A stretch of 64,000 nucleotides of DNA from Cytobacillus oceanisediminis. Its GTDB lineage: Bacteria; Bacillota; Bacilli; Bacillales; Cytobacillaceae. Made by a program: the position numbers and the translations under genes. Within the stretch, counting starts at the first letter, position 1; every line of letters starts with the position of its first letter. The notes under the pieces were generated by a model. That model did no database searches. It was not told the DNA's origin and saw only the letters and a program-made list of their open reading frames with translations. Location: the NCBI RefSeq assembly GCF_007830235.1, contig NZ_VLKI01000011.1, positions 53,853 to 117,852 of the forward strand, given 5' to 3'. Shown piece after piece: positions 20,249-30,327 of this stretch.

Positions 20249-20550
20249 GGTACTTTTCAAAAGATTGTTGTTTTTAAATAGGTGTTTGTAAAGGAAGCAG
20301 CTGATAAATAATTTGATTAGAGCGGAAGGTGTGAGATCCTCGAAAATGCATCCGCATTTCCTTCGTGCGGTGTCTAATCAGGATGCCTATGCAGGCGTCC
20401 TGTGGGAGCAGCAGGACAGGCGAGAGACACCGCAGGCCCGGAGCGCCGAGGATGCTTACCGCCCTCCCCCGCGGCTCGCTGAGCATCCTAAAGCGGAAAT
20501 CGACCGCTCTTTTCATTTTGTAAATAGCAACAAAGTTTACGAAAACGCCC
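20249..20550 (+). mobile_element. MITE-like element with perfect 8-bp target duplication
   Basis: 302 bp, flanked by perfect direct repeats TAAATAAA (20241-20248 and 20551-20558). Its ends are imperfect inverted repeats: left GGTACTTTTCAAAAGATTGTTG, right (inverted) GGGCGTTTTCGTAAACTTTGTTG. The core carries the family blocks (GATTAGAGCGGAAGG, CGCGGCTCGCTGAGC, AAAGCGGAAATCGACC) and the long-subtype hairpin around 20335-20375. It inserted exactly between the ampS stop and the murC terminator, and contains no transposase. Confidence 0.85.
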
Positions 20551-20557
20551 TAAATAA

Positions 20558-20592
20558 AAAAGGATGCTGCCATATATGGCGCATCCTTTTTT
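20558..20592 (-). terminator. murC terminator
   Basis: AAAGGATGC / GCATCCTTT with an inner GCCATATATGGC palindrome. The minus strand then reads TTTTTTATTTA. It begins 2 bases past the murC stop and abuts the mobile-like element. Confidence 0.9.
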
Positions 20593-20593
20593 A

Positions 20594-21889
20594 TTATAGC
20601 CGGTTTTCATATGCTTGCTGGAACTTTTGAATATCGCCGGCTCCCATAAACATAATAACGCTATCTTCATGATTTTTTAAAACAACTGTTTCTTCTTCGC
20701 TCAGAATCTCTGCATCTGGTATTTTAGCTTTTAAATCATCAATCGTGAGCTTTCCGTGGTTTTCACGTGCAGAGCCGAAAATTTCGCAAAGATAGACTTT
20801 ATCGGCTAAATTAAGGCTAGCTGCAAAATCATCAAGAAACGCTTGAGTCCTTGTAAAGGTGTGAGGCTGGAATACAGCTACAACTTCCTTTTCCGGGTAC
20901 TTTTGCCTTGCTGCTTCTACAGTAGCTTTTATTTCAGTCGGATGATGAGCATAGTCATCAATGATGATCTGTGATCCCACATTTTTTTCAGAGAATCTTC
21001 TTTTTACACCTTCAAAGGAAAGAAGCTGCTCCTGAACAATCTTTGCATCTATTTCTTCATAATGGCAAAGAGCGATAACAGCCAGGGAATTCAATACATT
21101 ATGATCTCCATAAGCTGCAATAGAGAATGTTTCATAGAAGGTGTTACGGACAAATACGTCAAAAGTGGTCCCTTCCGTTGTTTTCACCACATTGCGCGCC
21201 TGGAAATCATTGTCTTCTCCAAAACCATAAAATACGACTGGCACTTTAGCCTGAATTTTTTGCAGCTGCTCGTCATCTCCGCATGCAAAAATCCCCTTAT
21301 TCACTTGCCATGACATCTCCTGAAATGCAGAGAAAACATCATCAATGTTGGCAAAATAATCAGGGTGGTCAAAATCAATATTCGTCATAATCGCATAATC
21401 AGGGAAGTAAGAAAGGAAATGCCTTCTGTATTCACAAGCTTCAAATACAAAATATTCCGCTTCCTCGTCCCCTTTCCCCGTTCCGTCTCCAATTAGGAAT
21501 GAAGTTGGTTTTGCGCCCCTCATCACATGCGCAAGCAAACCTGTAGTGGACGTCTTCCCATGAGCCCCAGTCACCGCAATGCTTGTGAATTTTTTCATGA
21601 AGTCACCTAAAAAACGGTGGTAACGCACAACAGGCAAGCCAAGCTTCATTGCTTCCTCAATCTCTTCATGCGTGTCCGGATATGCATTTCCGGCGATTAC
21701 CGTCATGCCCGGCTGTATATTTTCCTTTTGAAAGGGAAGGATCTTTATTCCTGATTTTTCAAGGGCCTCCTGAGTAAAAAAGTGTTTCTCAAAATCGGAG
21801 CCTTGAACCTGATAATTCATATCATGCAGAACTTGTGCCAAAGCACTCATTCCAGACCCCTTAATACCTACGAAATGGTAAATAGTCAT
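20594..21889 (-). CDS. murC: UDP-N-acetylmuramate-L-alanine ligase
   Basis: ATP-dependent cytoplasmic ligase adding the first stem-peptide residue in peptidoglycan precursor synthesis. The start is ATG 21889 (ribosome site AGGTTC); five upstream in-frame codons lack support. 431 residues. Signatures: [14 protein letters not shown] (dinucleotide-like N-terminal domain), [18 protein letters not shown] (ATP loop, about 110), [10 protein letters not shown], and [10 protein letters not shown] (about 310). Length and motifs are complete. Confidence 0.96.
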   Translation of the reverse strand: MTIYHFVGIKGSGMSALAQVLHDMNYQVQGSDFEKHFFTQEALEKSGIKILPFQKENIQPGMTVIAGNAYPDTHEEIEEAMKLGLPVVRYHRFLGDFMKKFTSIAVTGAHGKTSTTGLLAHVMRGAKPTSFLIGDGTGKGDEEAEYFVFEACEYRRHFLSYFPDYAIMTNIDFDHPDYFANIDDVFSAFQEMSWQVNKGIFACGDDEQLQKIQAKVPVVFYGFGEDNDFQARNVVKTTEGTTFDVFVRNTFYETFSIAAYGDHNVLNSLAVIALCHYEEIDAKIVQEQLLSFEGVKRRFSEKNVGSQIIIDDYAHHPTEIKATVEAARQKYPEKEVVAVFQPHTFTRTQAFLDDFAASLNLADKVYLCEIFGSARENHGKLTIDDLKAKIPDAEILSEEETVVLKNHEDSVIMFMGAGDIQKFQQAYENRL

Positions 21890-22108
21890 ATAAAGAACCT
21901 CCAACCATCGTATATCTGTAAAACAGTATATGACATATATCTAGATTTGCGCATATCCCCTTTGAGGACATGCTTCACTGACTGTGTTACTAATATGTAT
22001 GTTCAGAAAGTCCGGCTTTTTTGTCCCCTTTATGAACAAACACTTTAACGTATTGCATCATTATAACACTATTTATATTTAAAAACTATGTAACGTATTG
22101 CCAGCTAT

Positions 22109-22765
22109 TTATTCCCCAAATAAAAAATATAAAACATTTGTTTTTAAAAAGGCTCTCCAGGTTAGTTCAGGAAACTTTTTTTTTGCCTCCGAATAGGCAT
22201 CCAGCATTCTATCTACTATAACTTTATCCTTAACAGGCAAAACCGGCCCCATCGCAAAATCAAACATCTGTATCGGAATTTTTCTGATGAATAACCATTC
22301 GCACGTTGACATATCAGGCAGATCCCCATGCATATGCCTCATTTGAAAAGGACTTTCAGATTCTGCCCCAACAGCGGTTATTACGGTACAATCAATCTTT
22401 ACGACCCTAACCGGTTCCATGGCAGATGTTAAAAAGAGAGCCCCTTGGATTAAATCGGGCTCTGAAAGCTGCCGGGAATTGTTTTTCAAGAAGAGACTGA
22501 ACATCGTTGAACCTTGGATCGTTTTATAATCAAATAGGAACCAATTCTGAAACACTTCATGTTGCAATGACGTAAAAGCAGCTTCAGGAGGAAGGCCGAG
22601 CGTCTTTCGGAATAGATGCTTTGCCCGGACTTTCTCTCTGATATTTGCGGTCCGTTCAGTGTAATCTTCGGCTAGTGTGTATAAATGAACTGCATTTTTC
22701 TCTCCTTGAAGCTGCTTGGTCTCACGGAAAGAATTAAGATCCAAAATTGAGCCTTCCATTTCCAT
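22109..22765 (-). CDS. Hypothetical protein between murC and NAPRTase
   Basis: I do not recognise this 218-residue protein. It looks real: AAGGAG sits 8 nt before the ATG, composition is ordinary, and it fills the space between two same-strand genes. It has no signal peptide or membrane helix. Visible features are a charged N-terminal helix rich in E/K/R (about 12-55), a central beta-rich segment (VRVVKIDCTVITAVG) and an aromatic C-terminus ending FLKTNVLYFLFGE. The 63-bp gap to the upstream NAPRTase gene suggests co-transcription. Confidence 0.7.
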   Translation of the reverse strand: MEMEGSILDLNSFRETKQLQGEKNAVHLYTLAEDYTERTANIREKVRAKHLFRKTLGLPPEAAFTSLQHEVFQNWFLFDYKTIQGSTMFSLFLKNNSRQLSEPDLIQGALFLTSAMEPVRVVKIDCTVITAVGAESESPFQMRHMHGDLPDMSTCEWLFIRKIPIQMFDFAMGPVLPVKDKVIVDRMLDAYSEAKKKFPELTWRAFLKTNVLYFLFGE

Positions 22766-22828
22766 ACAGGATGCTCCTTACTCTGTTTGTAAATATTAAT
22801 CGGTATGCTGATTGCACCTGCCCCTGAC

Positions 22829-23926
22829 TTATTCAACCTTTTCAAGGCGCGGGTTCGGGCGGAACCGCCGTCCAGCCTTGGCTGCGTGTTTTCCATCTAT
22901 CATGACATTGTCGCCGGTAAACCCTGTTGTGATTTTCAGGAGGCTGCTTCCCACTCCATAGGTATCAACAGGGACACCCTGTTCTTCAAATTCGCGGATA
23001 CGCGATTCAGTAAATCCTCCGCTAACCACAATTTTCACATGGCCAAAGCCTTCATCATCCAATGCTTTTCTTAAAGCAAATATCAGCTCAGCATTAACTC
23101 CGCGAGGGTCAAACGTTCCCAGCAGATGCTGGTTCCTTAGGAAGTACTGATCAATCAAGGTTCTCGAAGTATCTACCCGTACACCTTTAAGTTCGTCTCC
23201 AAATGCCCTAGCCACTTTCAATGAATCTGTGATTGCATCATTATTGTAATCAACCAAAGCAACCAGTTCATCTTCCGGAAAAGTTTCCTGATAAGCCTTT
23301 GTGGCTGCTACAATGTCACCCTCAAACATTTGAATAAGAGCATGGGGCATTGTCCCCATTCCCTTCTTGCCCCACCATTCGTTCATAGCATGCGTAGCTT
23401 GGGCAGTTGCCCCCCCAATGAAGGCTGCGTATCCGTCGCCAGCCTGGGTAATATAATGGTCATCACGGTCTCCCATGAAAATGACCTGTTTTTGAACCCC
23501 TGAAGTCCCTGCAGCTTTAACCACATTATATACATTCGTTGCGACCGAGGTTCTTCTGGCCAGAATTCCATCAATGATACCTTCCAAGTAACCGAAGTCC
23601 TGGTATTTTCCTGTAATCGTCAGTACTGTTTCAAAGGGCGAAATCTTATCTCCATCTTTCAAAGAATAAATTTCCAAATCGTCCGGACGGTCCGCAAAGG
23701 TTTTAAGCAGGGCAATCACTTCATCGGTCCCGCACAAAACGGCATGATTTTTCTGGAAAAATTGCATTGTTACAATTTTATCCTCATGATATTTCTTAAC
23801 GATTTCCCTAGTCTTGAGAAAATAAACTGCTGAAAACCAGCCATCCCTCACACGTTCATCGAATTTAAATGTCTGGTTTGTCAGACGTTTAATTTCCCCT
23901 TTTACCTTCATCTCAATTTCCTTCAT
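22829..23926 (-). CDS. Nicotinate phosphoribosyltransferase
   Basis: Joins nicotinate to phosphoribosyl pyrophosphate to form nicotinate mononucleotide in NAD salvage. 365 residues, shorter than B. subtilis PncB (~490) and of the compact type. Visible family segments are WFSAVYFLKT near the N-terminus, EGIIDGILARRTSVATNVYNV, and the phosphate-binding C-terminal region VVSGGFTESRIREFEEQGVPVDTYGVGSSL (about 310-340). The ATG follows GAGGAGCTTTAGGG. A structured-looking leader precedes it. Confidence 0.9.
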   Translation of the reverse strand: MKEIEMKVKGEIKRLTNQTFKFDERVRDGWFSAVYFLKTREIVKKYHEDKIVTMQFFQKNHAVLCGTDEVIALLKTFADRPDDLEIYSLKDGDKISPFETVLTITGKYQDFGYLEGIIDGILARRTSVATNVYNVVKAAGTSGVQKQVIFMGDRDDHYITQAGDGYAAFIGGATAQATHAMNEWWGKKGMGTMPHALIQMFEGDIVAATKAYQETFPEDELVALVDYNNDAITDSLKVARAFGDELKGVRVDTSRTLIDQYFLRNQHLLGTFDPRGVNAELIFALRKALDDEGFGHVKIVVSGGFTESRIREFEEQGVPVDTYGVGSSLLKITTGFTGDNVMIDGKHAAKAGRRFRPNPRLEKVE

Positions 23927-23950
23927 CCCTAAAGCTCCTCACAAACATTA

Positions 23951-24029
23951 AAGAAAGCAATTGTGCCTGCTGGTCTTGGCCTCTTCAAGGGGCACGCTCT
24001 AAAGCTGGCCAGTTTCAGAAAGCTTTCTT
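23951..24029 (-). other. Structured leader upstream of NAPRTase
   Basis: On the minus strand an 8-bp closing helix AAGAAAGC / GCTTTCTT (24022-24029 with 23951-23958) encloses GTGCC / GGCAC (23991-23995 with 23963-23967) and a CTGGCCAG palindrome (24005-24012). It lies in the 161-bp gap after the sftA stop, so it could be part of an sftA terminator, a leader of the NAPRTase gene, or chance. Confidence 0.35.
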
Positions 24030-24087
24030 ATTTTATAAAAGTAGTTATATCTATTATTTAAAACATGCAAGTAAAGAATACCATGTA

Positions 24088-27000
24088 TTAATTTAATGTA
24101 CTAGTGTCTTGTATAGATTCGAGGTCGGCTTCAGTGATGAGGACGTCCCTTGGCTTGCTGCCTCTATTTTCAGAAATAAAGCCCTGCTTCTCCATCATAT
24201 CAATCAGGCGGGCTGCCCTGTTATAGCCAATTTTGAACCGTCTCTGCAGGCTGGAAGTGGAAGCCCCTCCCTGATCAACGACAAACTCGCATGCTTCCAA
24301 AAACAATTCATCCTCTTCTTCAACTACCTGGGCTTTTTTTAAAAGCTCTTCCTGTTCAAATAAATAGTCCGGATCGCGTTCCCTGCGTACATGTGCTACC
24401 ACATCATCAATTTCTTTATCAGAAACGAATGTGCCCTGCAGACGCACTGGCTTGGAAGTTCCATTTTCAAGGAAAAGCATATCTCCGCGGCCCAGCAGTT
24501 TTTCAGCCCCGCTTATATCGATAATGGTTCTGGAATCAATCTGGGATGATACTGAAAAAGCAATTCTGGTTGGAACATTTGCTTTAATTAATCCTGTAAT
24601 GACATCTACTGATGGACGCTGGGTAGCGATAATCAGATGAATTCCACATGCCCGCGCTTTTTGGGCTATCCGGCAAATCGCCTCTTCCACATCCGCTGGA
24701 GACATCATCATTAAGTCTGCCAGCTCATCAATCACGATGACCATAAATGGCAGTTTTTCTGAGTAGCGTTTATGCTCTTCTGCCAATTCATTAAAACGGT
24801 TAATATCCCTTACCCCTGCATGTGCAAACAATTCATATCTGCGCTCCATCTCTTCAACAGCCCATTTCAAAGCAGCCGTAGCCGCTTTTACATCAGTAAT
24901 GACTGGGCTGACTAGATGAGGGATCCGGTTATATGGCGCAAGTTCAACCATTTTTGGATCAACCAGCAGCAGTTTCAGTTCCTCGGGGCTTGCTTTGTAC
25001 AGCAAGCTTACAAGGATTGTGTTAATGCAGACACTTTTACCCGAACCAGTTGCCCCGGCAATCAATCCGTGCGGCATCTTTCTTAAGTCGGTTACAATCG
25101 GCTTTCCGGAGATATCAAGCCCCAATACAGCCGTTAATGGGGATTCGCTATTTTGAAATTCCGGCGTGTTGATAATCTCGCTGATAAAAACAGGCCGGCT
25201 GCTTTGGTTTGGAACCTCGATGCCAATTGTATGCTTGCCTGGAATTGGTGCCTCAATCCGGATATCCCTGGCAGCAAGGCTAAGTTTAATGTCATCTGAA
25301 AGATTCGTAATTTTGTTCACTTTTACCCCAGGTTCCGGCTGTACTTCAAATCTCGTAACAGACGGCCCTTGCGTTACATTGACTACCCTTGCCCTGACAT
25401 TGAAATTTTTCAATGTTGAGTTTAACATTTGTTCCTGTTCATACAGCCAATCGGAAGTCTCTTCTTTGATTACAGGCGGCGTCAGCAGCGTTTTGGACGG
25501 AAACTCATAATAAGAGATTTCATCTTCCTCTTGGAGAGTAGTTCCTTCAGGCTGCTTGTCTTCAAATGCTTGTGATGACCGTTCTTCAGCTTGGCGAGTT
25601 GTTTCTGCATGAACATTGCTTTGATCCTCAGCTTGCTCTACAGCTGCAGCCGATTGCTGGATACTCTCCAACGGGAATCTGGTGATATTACTTTTTTTTT
25701 GCTGTTCTTCTGCAGGCTTGTTCTGTGATACCGCTGGCTTAGCAATCTCTCTTTGCTGATTTAGTTTTTTCCTGTCATTATTAAGCATGATGACGTTGAA
25801 CGGAATAGTCCCTCTGGTTGAAGGCTTTTTCTCTTGTTGACCTTCATTTGATGAGCCATCCTCTGCGTCGGGTTCTGTTTTTAAAGAGTCAGATGAAGCC
25901 GTTTCCCGCTCCTGCTCCTTACTTTCATTCTGTTCTGATGCAGCTGATTGAACGGGATGCACAGTGTTTGAAGCTGCTTGTTCAAGCTCGCTTGATGCTG
26001 AAATGGTTTCTATTATAGGGTCTTCTGGTAGCTCAAATTCTTCCAGCTGTTCAGGCTTAGCTTCTTCAATGATTTCAGGTTCCGGCTGTTCTTTTGGGAT
26101 GATTCCGGAAACTGGCTGTTCTTCTCCAAAAGCTTCTGTCCCATGTAGTACTTCTTCTGCCATCTCGGGCTTTTCCTGTACTTCTTCAATCGCTTCAGAT
26201 TCCTGCTGTAGGCGCTCGCTGCTTTCTGGCTTATGAGTTATTTCTTCTATTTCGGAAGTAAGCTCTAAATCTTCTGGTTTTAATTCATCTTCTTCTGCTT
26301 GCTTGGCTTCCCATGAAGGTTCATCCATAGAACTGTTAAAATGATTGATGCCTTCATGGTTATGGCCGGTTTCATTGGATTGCGCCTGCACCTCCTCTTT
26401 AAAAGATATGTCTGATAAGTCAGTGTCGGTTTGCACCTCCGTTGGAACATTCACTTCATCCTCAGAGGCTAAGGATGCATGATGATTTTCCCTTCTTGGC
26501 TTAGAAACTTCTACTGTAATTTCTTGCTTGTTCTCCTGTACCTTGGAAGCTGCCTCTTCTAAAAGAGCGTATTCCAGCAGATCACTTATGTTTGTCTTGG
26601 CAGAGTTTTTATTTTTCGAAGCTGGTTCAAATCTGGCCCCTTCATCGTTTATTAACTCTGGTTCGCCCTGGTTGGATAGATCTTCCTGCAGCTCTGCCCC
26701 TGAGGGTTGATTAGTCTCAGAATGATGCTTTGGAGCGCCGTCTTCTTCCGGAATTTCGAACATTAAGTCAGAAGCTTCGCCGATTGTATATTTGTTCACT
26801 GTATGTTCTTCCGTTTCCGGTGCAGCTGCCTGTGTGTGAAAGGCCTCGATTTTATCGGAAATGGTGTCACCCTTTTCTTCTTGGTTTACGTTTTCTGCAG
26901 TACTCTTCGGCTTTCGGGGCGGTCTTTGCTGTATTTTGCGCATAATCTCATCATATGTAAGCTCTTTAGGTTTAAACTCATTTGTCTCAGTCTCTGATTT

Positions 27001-27480
27001 ATTTTTTGAAGCACCTGAATTACGTCTCTCAAACCCATAAATAGGTGACGGAATTTCAGTTGGCTGGAAAGGCCTCTTCTTGTTAACCGCCTCCCTTTCA
27101 TTCCGGGTCAGTATTTTTTCCTCCCTAGCTGCAGGAGGTGCAGGTTTTTTCTGGTGTTCACGTTCGACACTGCGCGGCTGCCGCTTTTTTGGCTTTCGCG
27201 CAGGGGCCTCTTGTTTTTCAACCGGACGAGGGCGGGGTCTCGGCCTTCTTTTCTCGCTTTCTCCTTCACCGTCAGGAATTACCGGAAAACGGAACTGGCC
27301 TTTCGGATATTGATAAACCACCTTAGCATCAACATCTCTTGAACTCTCTCTTGAACTTTCTTTTGAACTTTTAGGCGGCTGTATATTTTCATGCCCGCGT
27401 TCTTCATCATATTCTTCTATATTTTCGTATTCATCATCATCGGTTTTGAACATATGGAAAAGTTTTTTAATCCAGCTCAT
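24088..27480 (-). CDS. sftA: DNA translocase SftA (FtsK/SpoIIIE family)
   Basis: Septum-associated DNA pump that clears chromosomal DNA from the division site before closure. 1130 residues against ~950 in B. subtilis; the excess is in the acidic, low-complexity linker. The N-terminus [18 protein letters not shown] has no membrane helices, which separates SftA from SpoIIIE. Residues ~30-640 are Glu/Gln/Pro-rich and probably disordered. The motor has Walker [10 protein letters not shown] (about 808) and Walker [14 protein letters not shown] (about 915). A C-terminal winged-helix gamma domain ([27 protein letters not shown]) reads polar DNA sequences. Confidence 0.95.
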   Translation of the reverse strand: MSWIKKLFHMFKTDDDEYENIEEYDEERGHENIQPPKSSKESSRESSRDVDAKVVYQYPKGQFRFPVIPDGEGESEKRRPRPRPRPVEKQEAPARKPKKRQPRSVEREHQKKPAPPAAREEKILTRNEREAVNKKRPFQPTEIPSPIYGFERRNSGASKNKSETETNEFKPKELTYDEIMRKIQQRPPRKPKSTAENVNQEEKGDTISDKIEAFHTQAAAPETEEHTVNKYTIGEASDLMFEIPEEDGAPKHHSETNQPSGAELQEDLSNQGEPELINDEGARFEPASKNKNSAKTNISDLLEYALLEEAASKVQENKQEITVEVSKPRRENHHASLASEDEVNVPTEVQTDTDLSDISFKEEVQAQSNETGHNHEGINHFNSSMDEPSWEAKQAEEDELKPEDLELTSEIEEITHKPESSERLQQESEAIEEVQEKPEMAEEVLHGTEAFGEEQPVSGIIPKEQPEPEIIEEAKPEQLEEFELPEDPIIETISASSELEQAASNTVHPVQSAASEQNESKEQERETASSDSLKTEPDAEDGSSNEGQQEKKPSTRGTIPFNVIMLNNDRKKLNQQREIAKPAVSQNKPAEEQQKKSNITRFPLESIQQSAAAVEQAEDQSNVHAETTRQAEERSSQAFEDKQPEGTTLQEEDEISYYEFPSKTLLTPPVIKEETSDWLYEQEQMLNSTLKNFNVRARVVNVTQGPSVTRFEVQPEPGVKVNKITNLSDDIKLSLAARDIRIEAPIPGKHTIGIEVPNQSSRPVFISEIINTPEFQNSESPLTAVLGLDISGKPIVTDLRKMPHGLIAGATGSGKSVCINTILVSLLYKASPEELKLLLVDPKMVELAPYNRIPHLVSPVITDVKAATAALKWAVEEMERRYELFAHAGVRDINRFNELAEEHKRYSEKLPFMVIVIDELADLMMMSPADVEEAICRIAQKARACGIHLIIATQRPSVDVITGLIKANVPTRIAFSVSSQIDSRTIIDISGAEKLLGRGDMLFLENGTSKPVRLQGTFVSDKEIDDVVAHVRRERDPDYLFEQEELLKKAQVVEEEDELFLEACEFVVDQGGASTSSLQRRFKIGYNRAARLIDMMEKQGFISENRGSKPRDVLITEADLESIQDTSTLN

Positions 27481-27701
27481 TTATATCAACTCTTTCTATT
27501 TAAAACTTTATTAGTCTATCTTTCTTATTTTATCAGGTATTTACCGTTTTTGAATAATAAATGCGAGAATGAGTCCATTTAAAGGCAGAATGGGTAAATT
27601 TACAAACGAACAGCAGGTTTAAGGCATACTTTCGACTCAATACCTGATGAAAGGTTCACAGGAATTGCTATCAGACTTATTACCCAGGGCAATTATAGCG
27701 A

Positions 27702-27820
27702 TTCGTTGATATATTGGCCCTTTTCGTTGATATATCCGATTTTTCGTTGATATATCCGATTTTTCGTTGATATATTAAAAAATTTGTTGATATATTGTTA
27801 TTTTTCGTTGATATCTCAAA
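27702..27820. repeat. Phased TTCGTTGATATAT array (20-21 bp)
   Basis: The core begins at 27702, 27723, 27743, 27763, 27783 (TTTG variant) and 27804; spacings are 21, 20, 20, 20 and 21 bp. It occupies the divergent gap between sftA and the NERD gene. Nothing else is visible in 27481-27904 apart from AT-rich sequence that must hold both promoters. Confidence 0.85.
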
Positions 27821-27904
27821 AAAGAGGCCACCTAATTATCAAAAGAAGGAAATTCACCCTTTATCCAGAATTTTAATTTAGAAAAATGAAAAAGGAGTGA
27901 TATA

Positions 27905-28864
27905 TTGATCCTAAAAGAACGTTCAACACCGATAAAAATTACCTATCTGGAAGCTTTATTAAGAAGGCTTCCCTATGACCACCTCAAGCGGTCCCGTATT
28001 GAAGAAGATTTATTTAAAAGACGCGCAGGCTACCGCGGTGAAAAAGCTTTAGATCAATTTTTAATAAATCATCCCTTAACCGATGATTTCTTGATTCTCA
28101 ATGACCTTCGACTCTCGAATGGGAAGCAGTACTTCCAAATCGATTCCCTCCTCATCAATAATCAATTTGCCCTTATCCTTGAAACGAAAAACATTTATGG
28201 AACACTGTTTTTTGATCAAGAATTTAACCAGCTTATCCGCACATCCTCTGATTCCGAAACAGGCTTCCCGAATCCTCTCGTTCAAGCCAGACGCCAGCAG
28301 CACCAACTAGCCAATTGGCTTAACCATCACCTGAAACTTTCTCTTCCTATTCAATTTCTTATCGTTATCACTTCTCCCTCTACCGTTCTAAAAACCAACA
28401 AACATTCACCTATTTACGATAGGGTTACTCATCTTTATAATTTGGAGGATAAAATACAGCAACTCGCCGACAATCATCTTAAACAAATCCTCAGCCAGAA
28501 AGAGCTGCAAAAATTGAACAAGAGACTAAACAAAAATCATATTCCTGAGGGCTTCCAAGTCCTACAATATTACGATATCAAAGAAACTGAAATTCTTCGT
28601 GGCGTCTATTGCCTGAAATGTAACCGGCTATCTATGGTACGCAAACACGGCACTTGGGTTTGCATACAGTGCAGCCACAAAAATAAAAATGCCCATAGAG
28701 AAGCCATCGATGACTACTTCTCCTTAATCCACCCTTCCATTACGAATCGCGAATTCAGAAACTTTCTAATGCTATCCGACCCACAGACTGCTACCCGCCT
28801 GCTCTCATCACTAAACCTATCTTCCTCCGGATCCAATAAAGGCAAAATTTATTTTAGAAAATAA
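27905..28864 (+). CDS. NERD-domain protein with C-terminal zinc ribbon
   Basis: The start is TTG 27905 with AAAGGAGTGA 6 nt upstream. The 319 residues contain a NERD (nuclease-related) domain at about 40-150: GYRGEKALDQFL, then QIDSLLINNQFALILETKNIYG, which keeps the D...E.K-type core of restriction-like nucleases. A C-terminal zinc ribbon (CLKC near 236 and CIQC about 17 residues on) follows. It is shorter in G+C than its neighbours, with many AAA/ATT codons. Substrate and role are unknown; nuclease activity is an inference from the fold. Confidence 0.85.
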   Translation: MILKERSTPIKITYLEALLRRLPYDHLKRSRIEEDLFKRRAGYRGEKALDQFLINHPLTDDFLILNDLRLSNGKQYFQIDSLLINNQFALILETKNIYGTLFFDQEFNQLIRTSSDSETGFPNPLVQARRQQHQLANWLNHHLKLSLPIQFLIVITSPSTVLKTNKHSPIYDRVTHLYNLEDKIQQLADNHLKQILSQKELQKLNKRLNKNHIPEGFQVLQYYDIKETEILRGVYCLKCNRLSMVRKHGTWVCIQCSHKNKNAHREAIDDYFSLIHPSITNREFRNFLMLSDPQTATRLLSSLNLSSSGSNKGKIYFRK

Positions 28865-28865
28865 A

Positions 28866-28890
28866 AAGGGACCACAAATTGTGATCCCGT
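28866..28890 (+). terminator. Weak terminator after NERD gene
   Basis: GGGACCACAA / TTGTGATCCC hairpin with one mismatch lies directly after the NERD stop, followed by GTAAAA rather than a T run on plus; the minus strand downstream reads TTTTTATTTT. It may act mainly for the convergent ytpQ. Confidence 0.5.
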
Positions 28891-28896
28891 AAAAGC

Positions 28897-29697
28897 CTAT
28901 TTCTTTTTATTTTTACCCAAGATGAAAATCGGTTCAAAATCTCCATCCTCATATAAAAAAGATAAGGAGGTGATAGGCACCCGGCCGCTCGCGAAGAAGC
29001 TCATCGTCATCTGGGCTAGTATATCGTAGCCAGTTTCATTTTTAATGTCGGCAATTATCAAAACGTCCTGATGTGGAACTGCAACTGCCATGGAACCTTC
29101 CATTTTTCGCTCCATCTCTTTTATAAAAGCCTCATTCAGAATCCTGCTGGCATCATAGCCATCATTTTTATTTAAAAAATAAAAAGTATTGCCGGCAACG
29201 GTATCCGTCTTCATATCTGTAGGCAGAGACCGAACATTAAATAACGCCGTTTCTTTAATTCTCTCCGGAACCCAGCCCTCTTTTTCCATAAGCTGCTTGT
29301 CGATAAGGCGATAGGTTTTGCCCAGGTCAAGCGCATAATAAATTCGTGTTTCAGCTGTGTGGTCATCCGTTAAGAAGGGAACACCTTCCTGTGATTCACT
29401 TGGAAATGAGGTGGAGCGGATCACAGGAAAAATGTTTTTTTCATGCCCTGACAAGCGGGCGTCTTCCACCATCGCTTCTAGGCCTTCCTCCACATAATAA
29501 ACGACTTCGTCAATAGCCTTTTCTTTTTGTTCCTGCCACTTGGCAATGATGCCTGGAAGTGAAATGGTAATTCCCTTGCCTGTCTCTTTATTTTCAATGC
29601 GGAGCTGATCCTTCTCCCTGTCAAAGGAGAAAATACGATTTTCCTTTGCTAACCGCTTTTCCAATTCGTTCTTCATTTTCTTGCTGTCCATTTTCAT
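28897..29697 (-). CDS. ytpQ: YtpQ (DUF1444 family)
   Basis: Conserved Bacillaceae cytoplasmic protein of 266 residues with unknown function. AAGGAGGGG lies 7 nt before the ATG. The DUF1444 pattern is visible as [14 protein letters not shown] near 45, EAMVEDARL, and [11 protein letters not shown] near 90. No membrane or export signal. It stands on the same strand as ytpP, its B. subtilis neighbour, but a dispersed repeat separates them. Confidence 0.9.
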   Translation of the reverse strand: MKMDSKKMKNELEKRLAKENRIFSFDREKDQLRIENKETGKGITISLPGIIAKWQEQKEKAIDEVVYYVEEGLEAMVEDARLSGHEKNIFPVIRSTSFPSESQEGVPFLTDDHTAETRIYYALDLGKTYRLIDKQLMEKEGWVPERIKETALFNVRSLPTDMKTDTVAGNTFYFLNKNDGYDASRILNEAFIKEMERKMEGSMAVAVPHQDVLIIADIKNETGYDILAQMTMSFFASGRVPITSLSFLYEDGDFEPIFILGKNKKK

Positions 29698-29785
29698 ATA
29701 TAAGCCCCTCCTTATGGGGATTGATTCCGATTAACATTTTACACTAAAAAACCCTCCTTCTCAAAAGAGACGCCGGAGGGTGGAA

Positions 29786-29966
29786 AAGAGAAAGCGCCTT
29801 GATCAAGCGGAACGCAGACTAAAATCGCCACGTCCTGTGGCAACGTCTGTATGACCCGCATCCTGCGGACCTCAAGCACAAGGGAGCCTCACGGGAAGGT
29901 GTTCTTCCCTTTCTGGGAGGATTGGCTTGTGACCTCGAGGGGGGTAGGCGCTGGAGCTAGACAGTT
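29786..29966 (+). repeat. Dispersed GC-rich repeat (TAGGCGCTGGAGCTAGACA family)
   Basis: Starts AGAAAGCGCCTTGATCAAGCGG and ends GACCTCGAGGGGGGTAGGCGCTGGAGCTAGACA-like. Internal arms such as CGTCCTGTGGCAACG and CGCATCCTGCGG suggest folded structure. Related copies lie at 12215-12405 and 33462-33573. It occupies most of the 312-bp gap between ytpQ and ytpP. Confidence 0.65.
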
Positions 29967-30009
29967 ATCAAAGTTAAGGGTTTCATACTGCTTTTAAATA
30001 AAGACAATC

Positions 30010-30327
30010 TTATTTTTCAAGTGTTTCAATAAAGTTCTCAATTTCTTCCTGTGTTTTTCTGTCCTTGCTGACAAAGCGCCCAAGTTCCTGGCCATCCTTG
30101 AAGCCGATAAAGCTTGGAATGCCGAATATATCGAGCTCAATGCAGAGATCAATAAATTGATCGCGATCTACATAGATAAAATTATAATCATTATATTTTG
30201 CTTCAATTTCAGGTAAGACCGGTTCAATAACCCGGCAATCCGGGCACCAATCAGCTGAAAACATGAATATATGTTTTCCGCTGACGCGCATTTCATTAAA
30301 TTGTTCTGCTGATTCTAATTTTTTCAT
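30010..30327 (-). CDS. ytpP: Thioredoxin-like protein YtpP
   Basis: Thiol-disulphide oxidoreductase of 105 residues with the active site WCPDC (about 27-31) in a compact thioredoxin fold; the cis-proline is in FGIPSFIGF. It is cytoplasmic. Its ATG overlaps the stop of the upstream PTS-IIC-like gene (ATGA), so the two are translationally coupled, an unusual pairing. Confidence 0.92.
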   Translation of the reverse strand: MKKLESAEQFNEMRVSGKHIFMFSADWCPDCRVIEPVLPEIEAKYNDYNFIYVDRDQFIDLCIELDIFGIPSFIGFKDGQELGRFVSKDRKTQEEIENFIETLEK

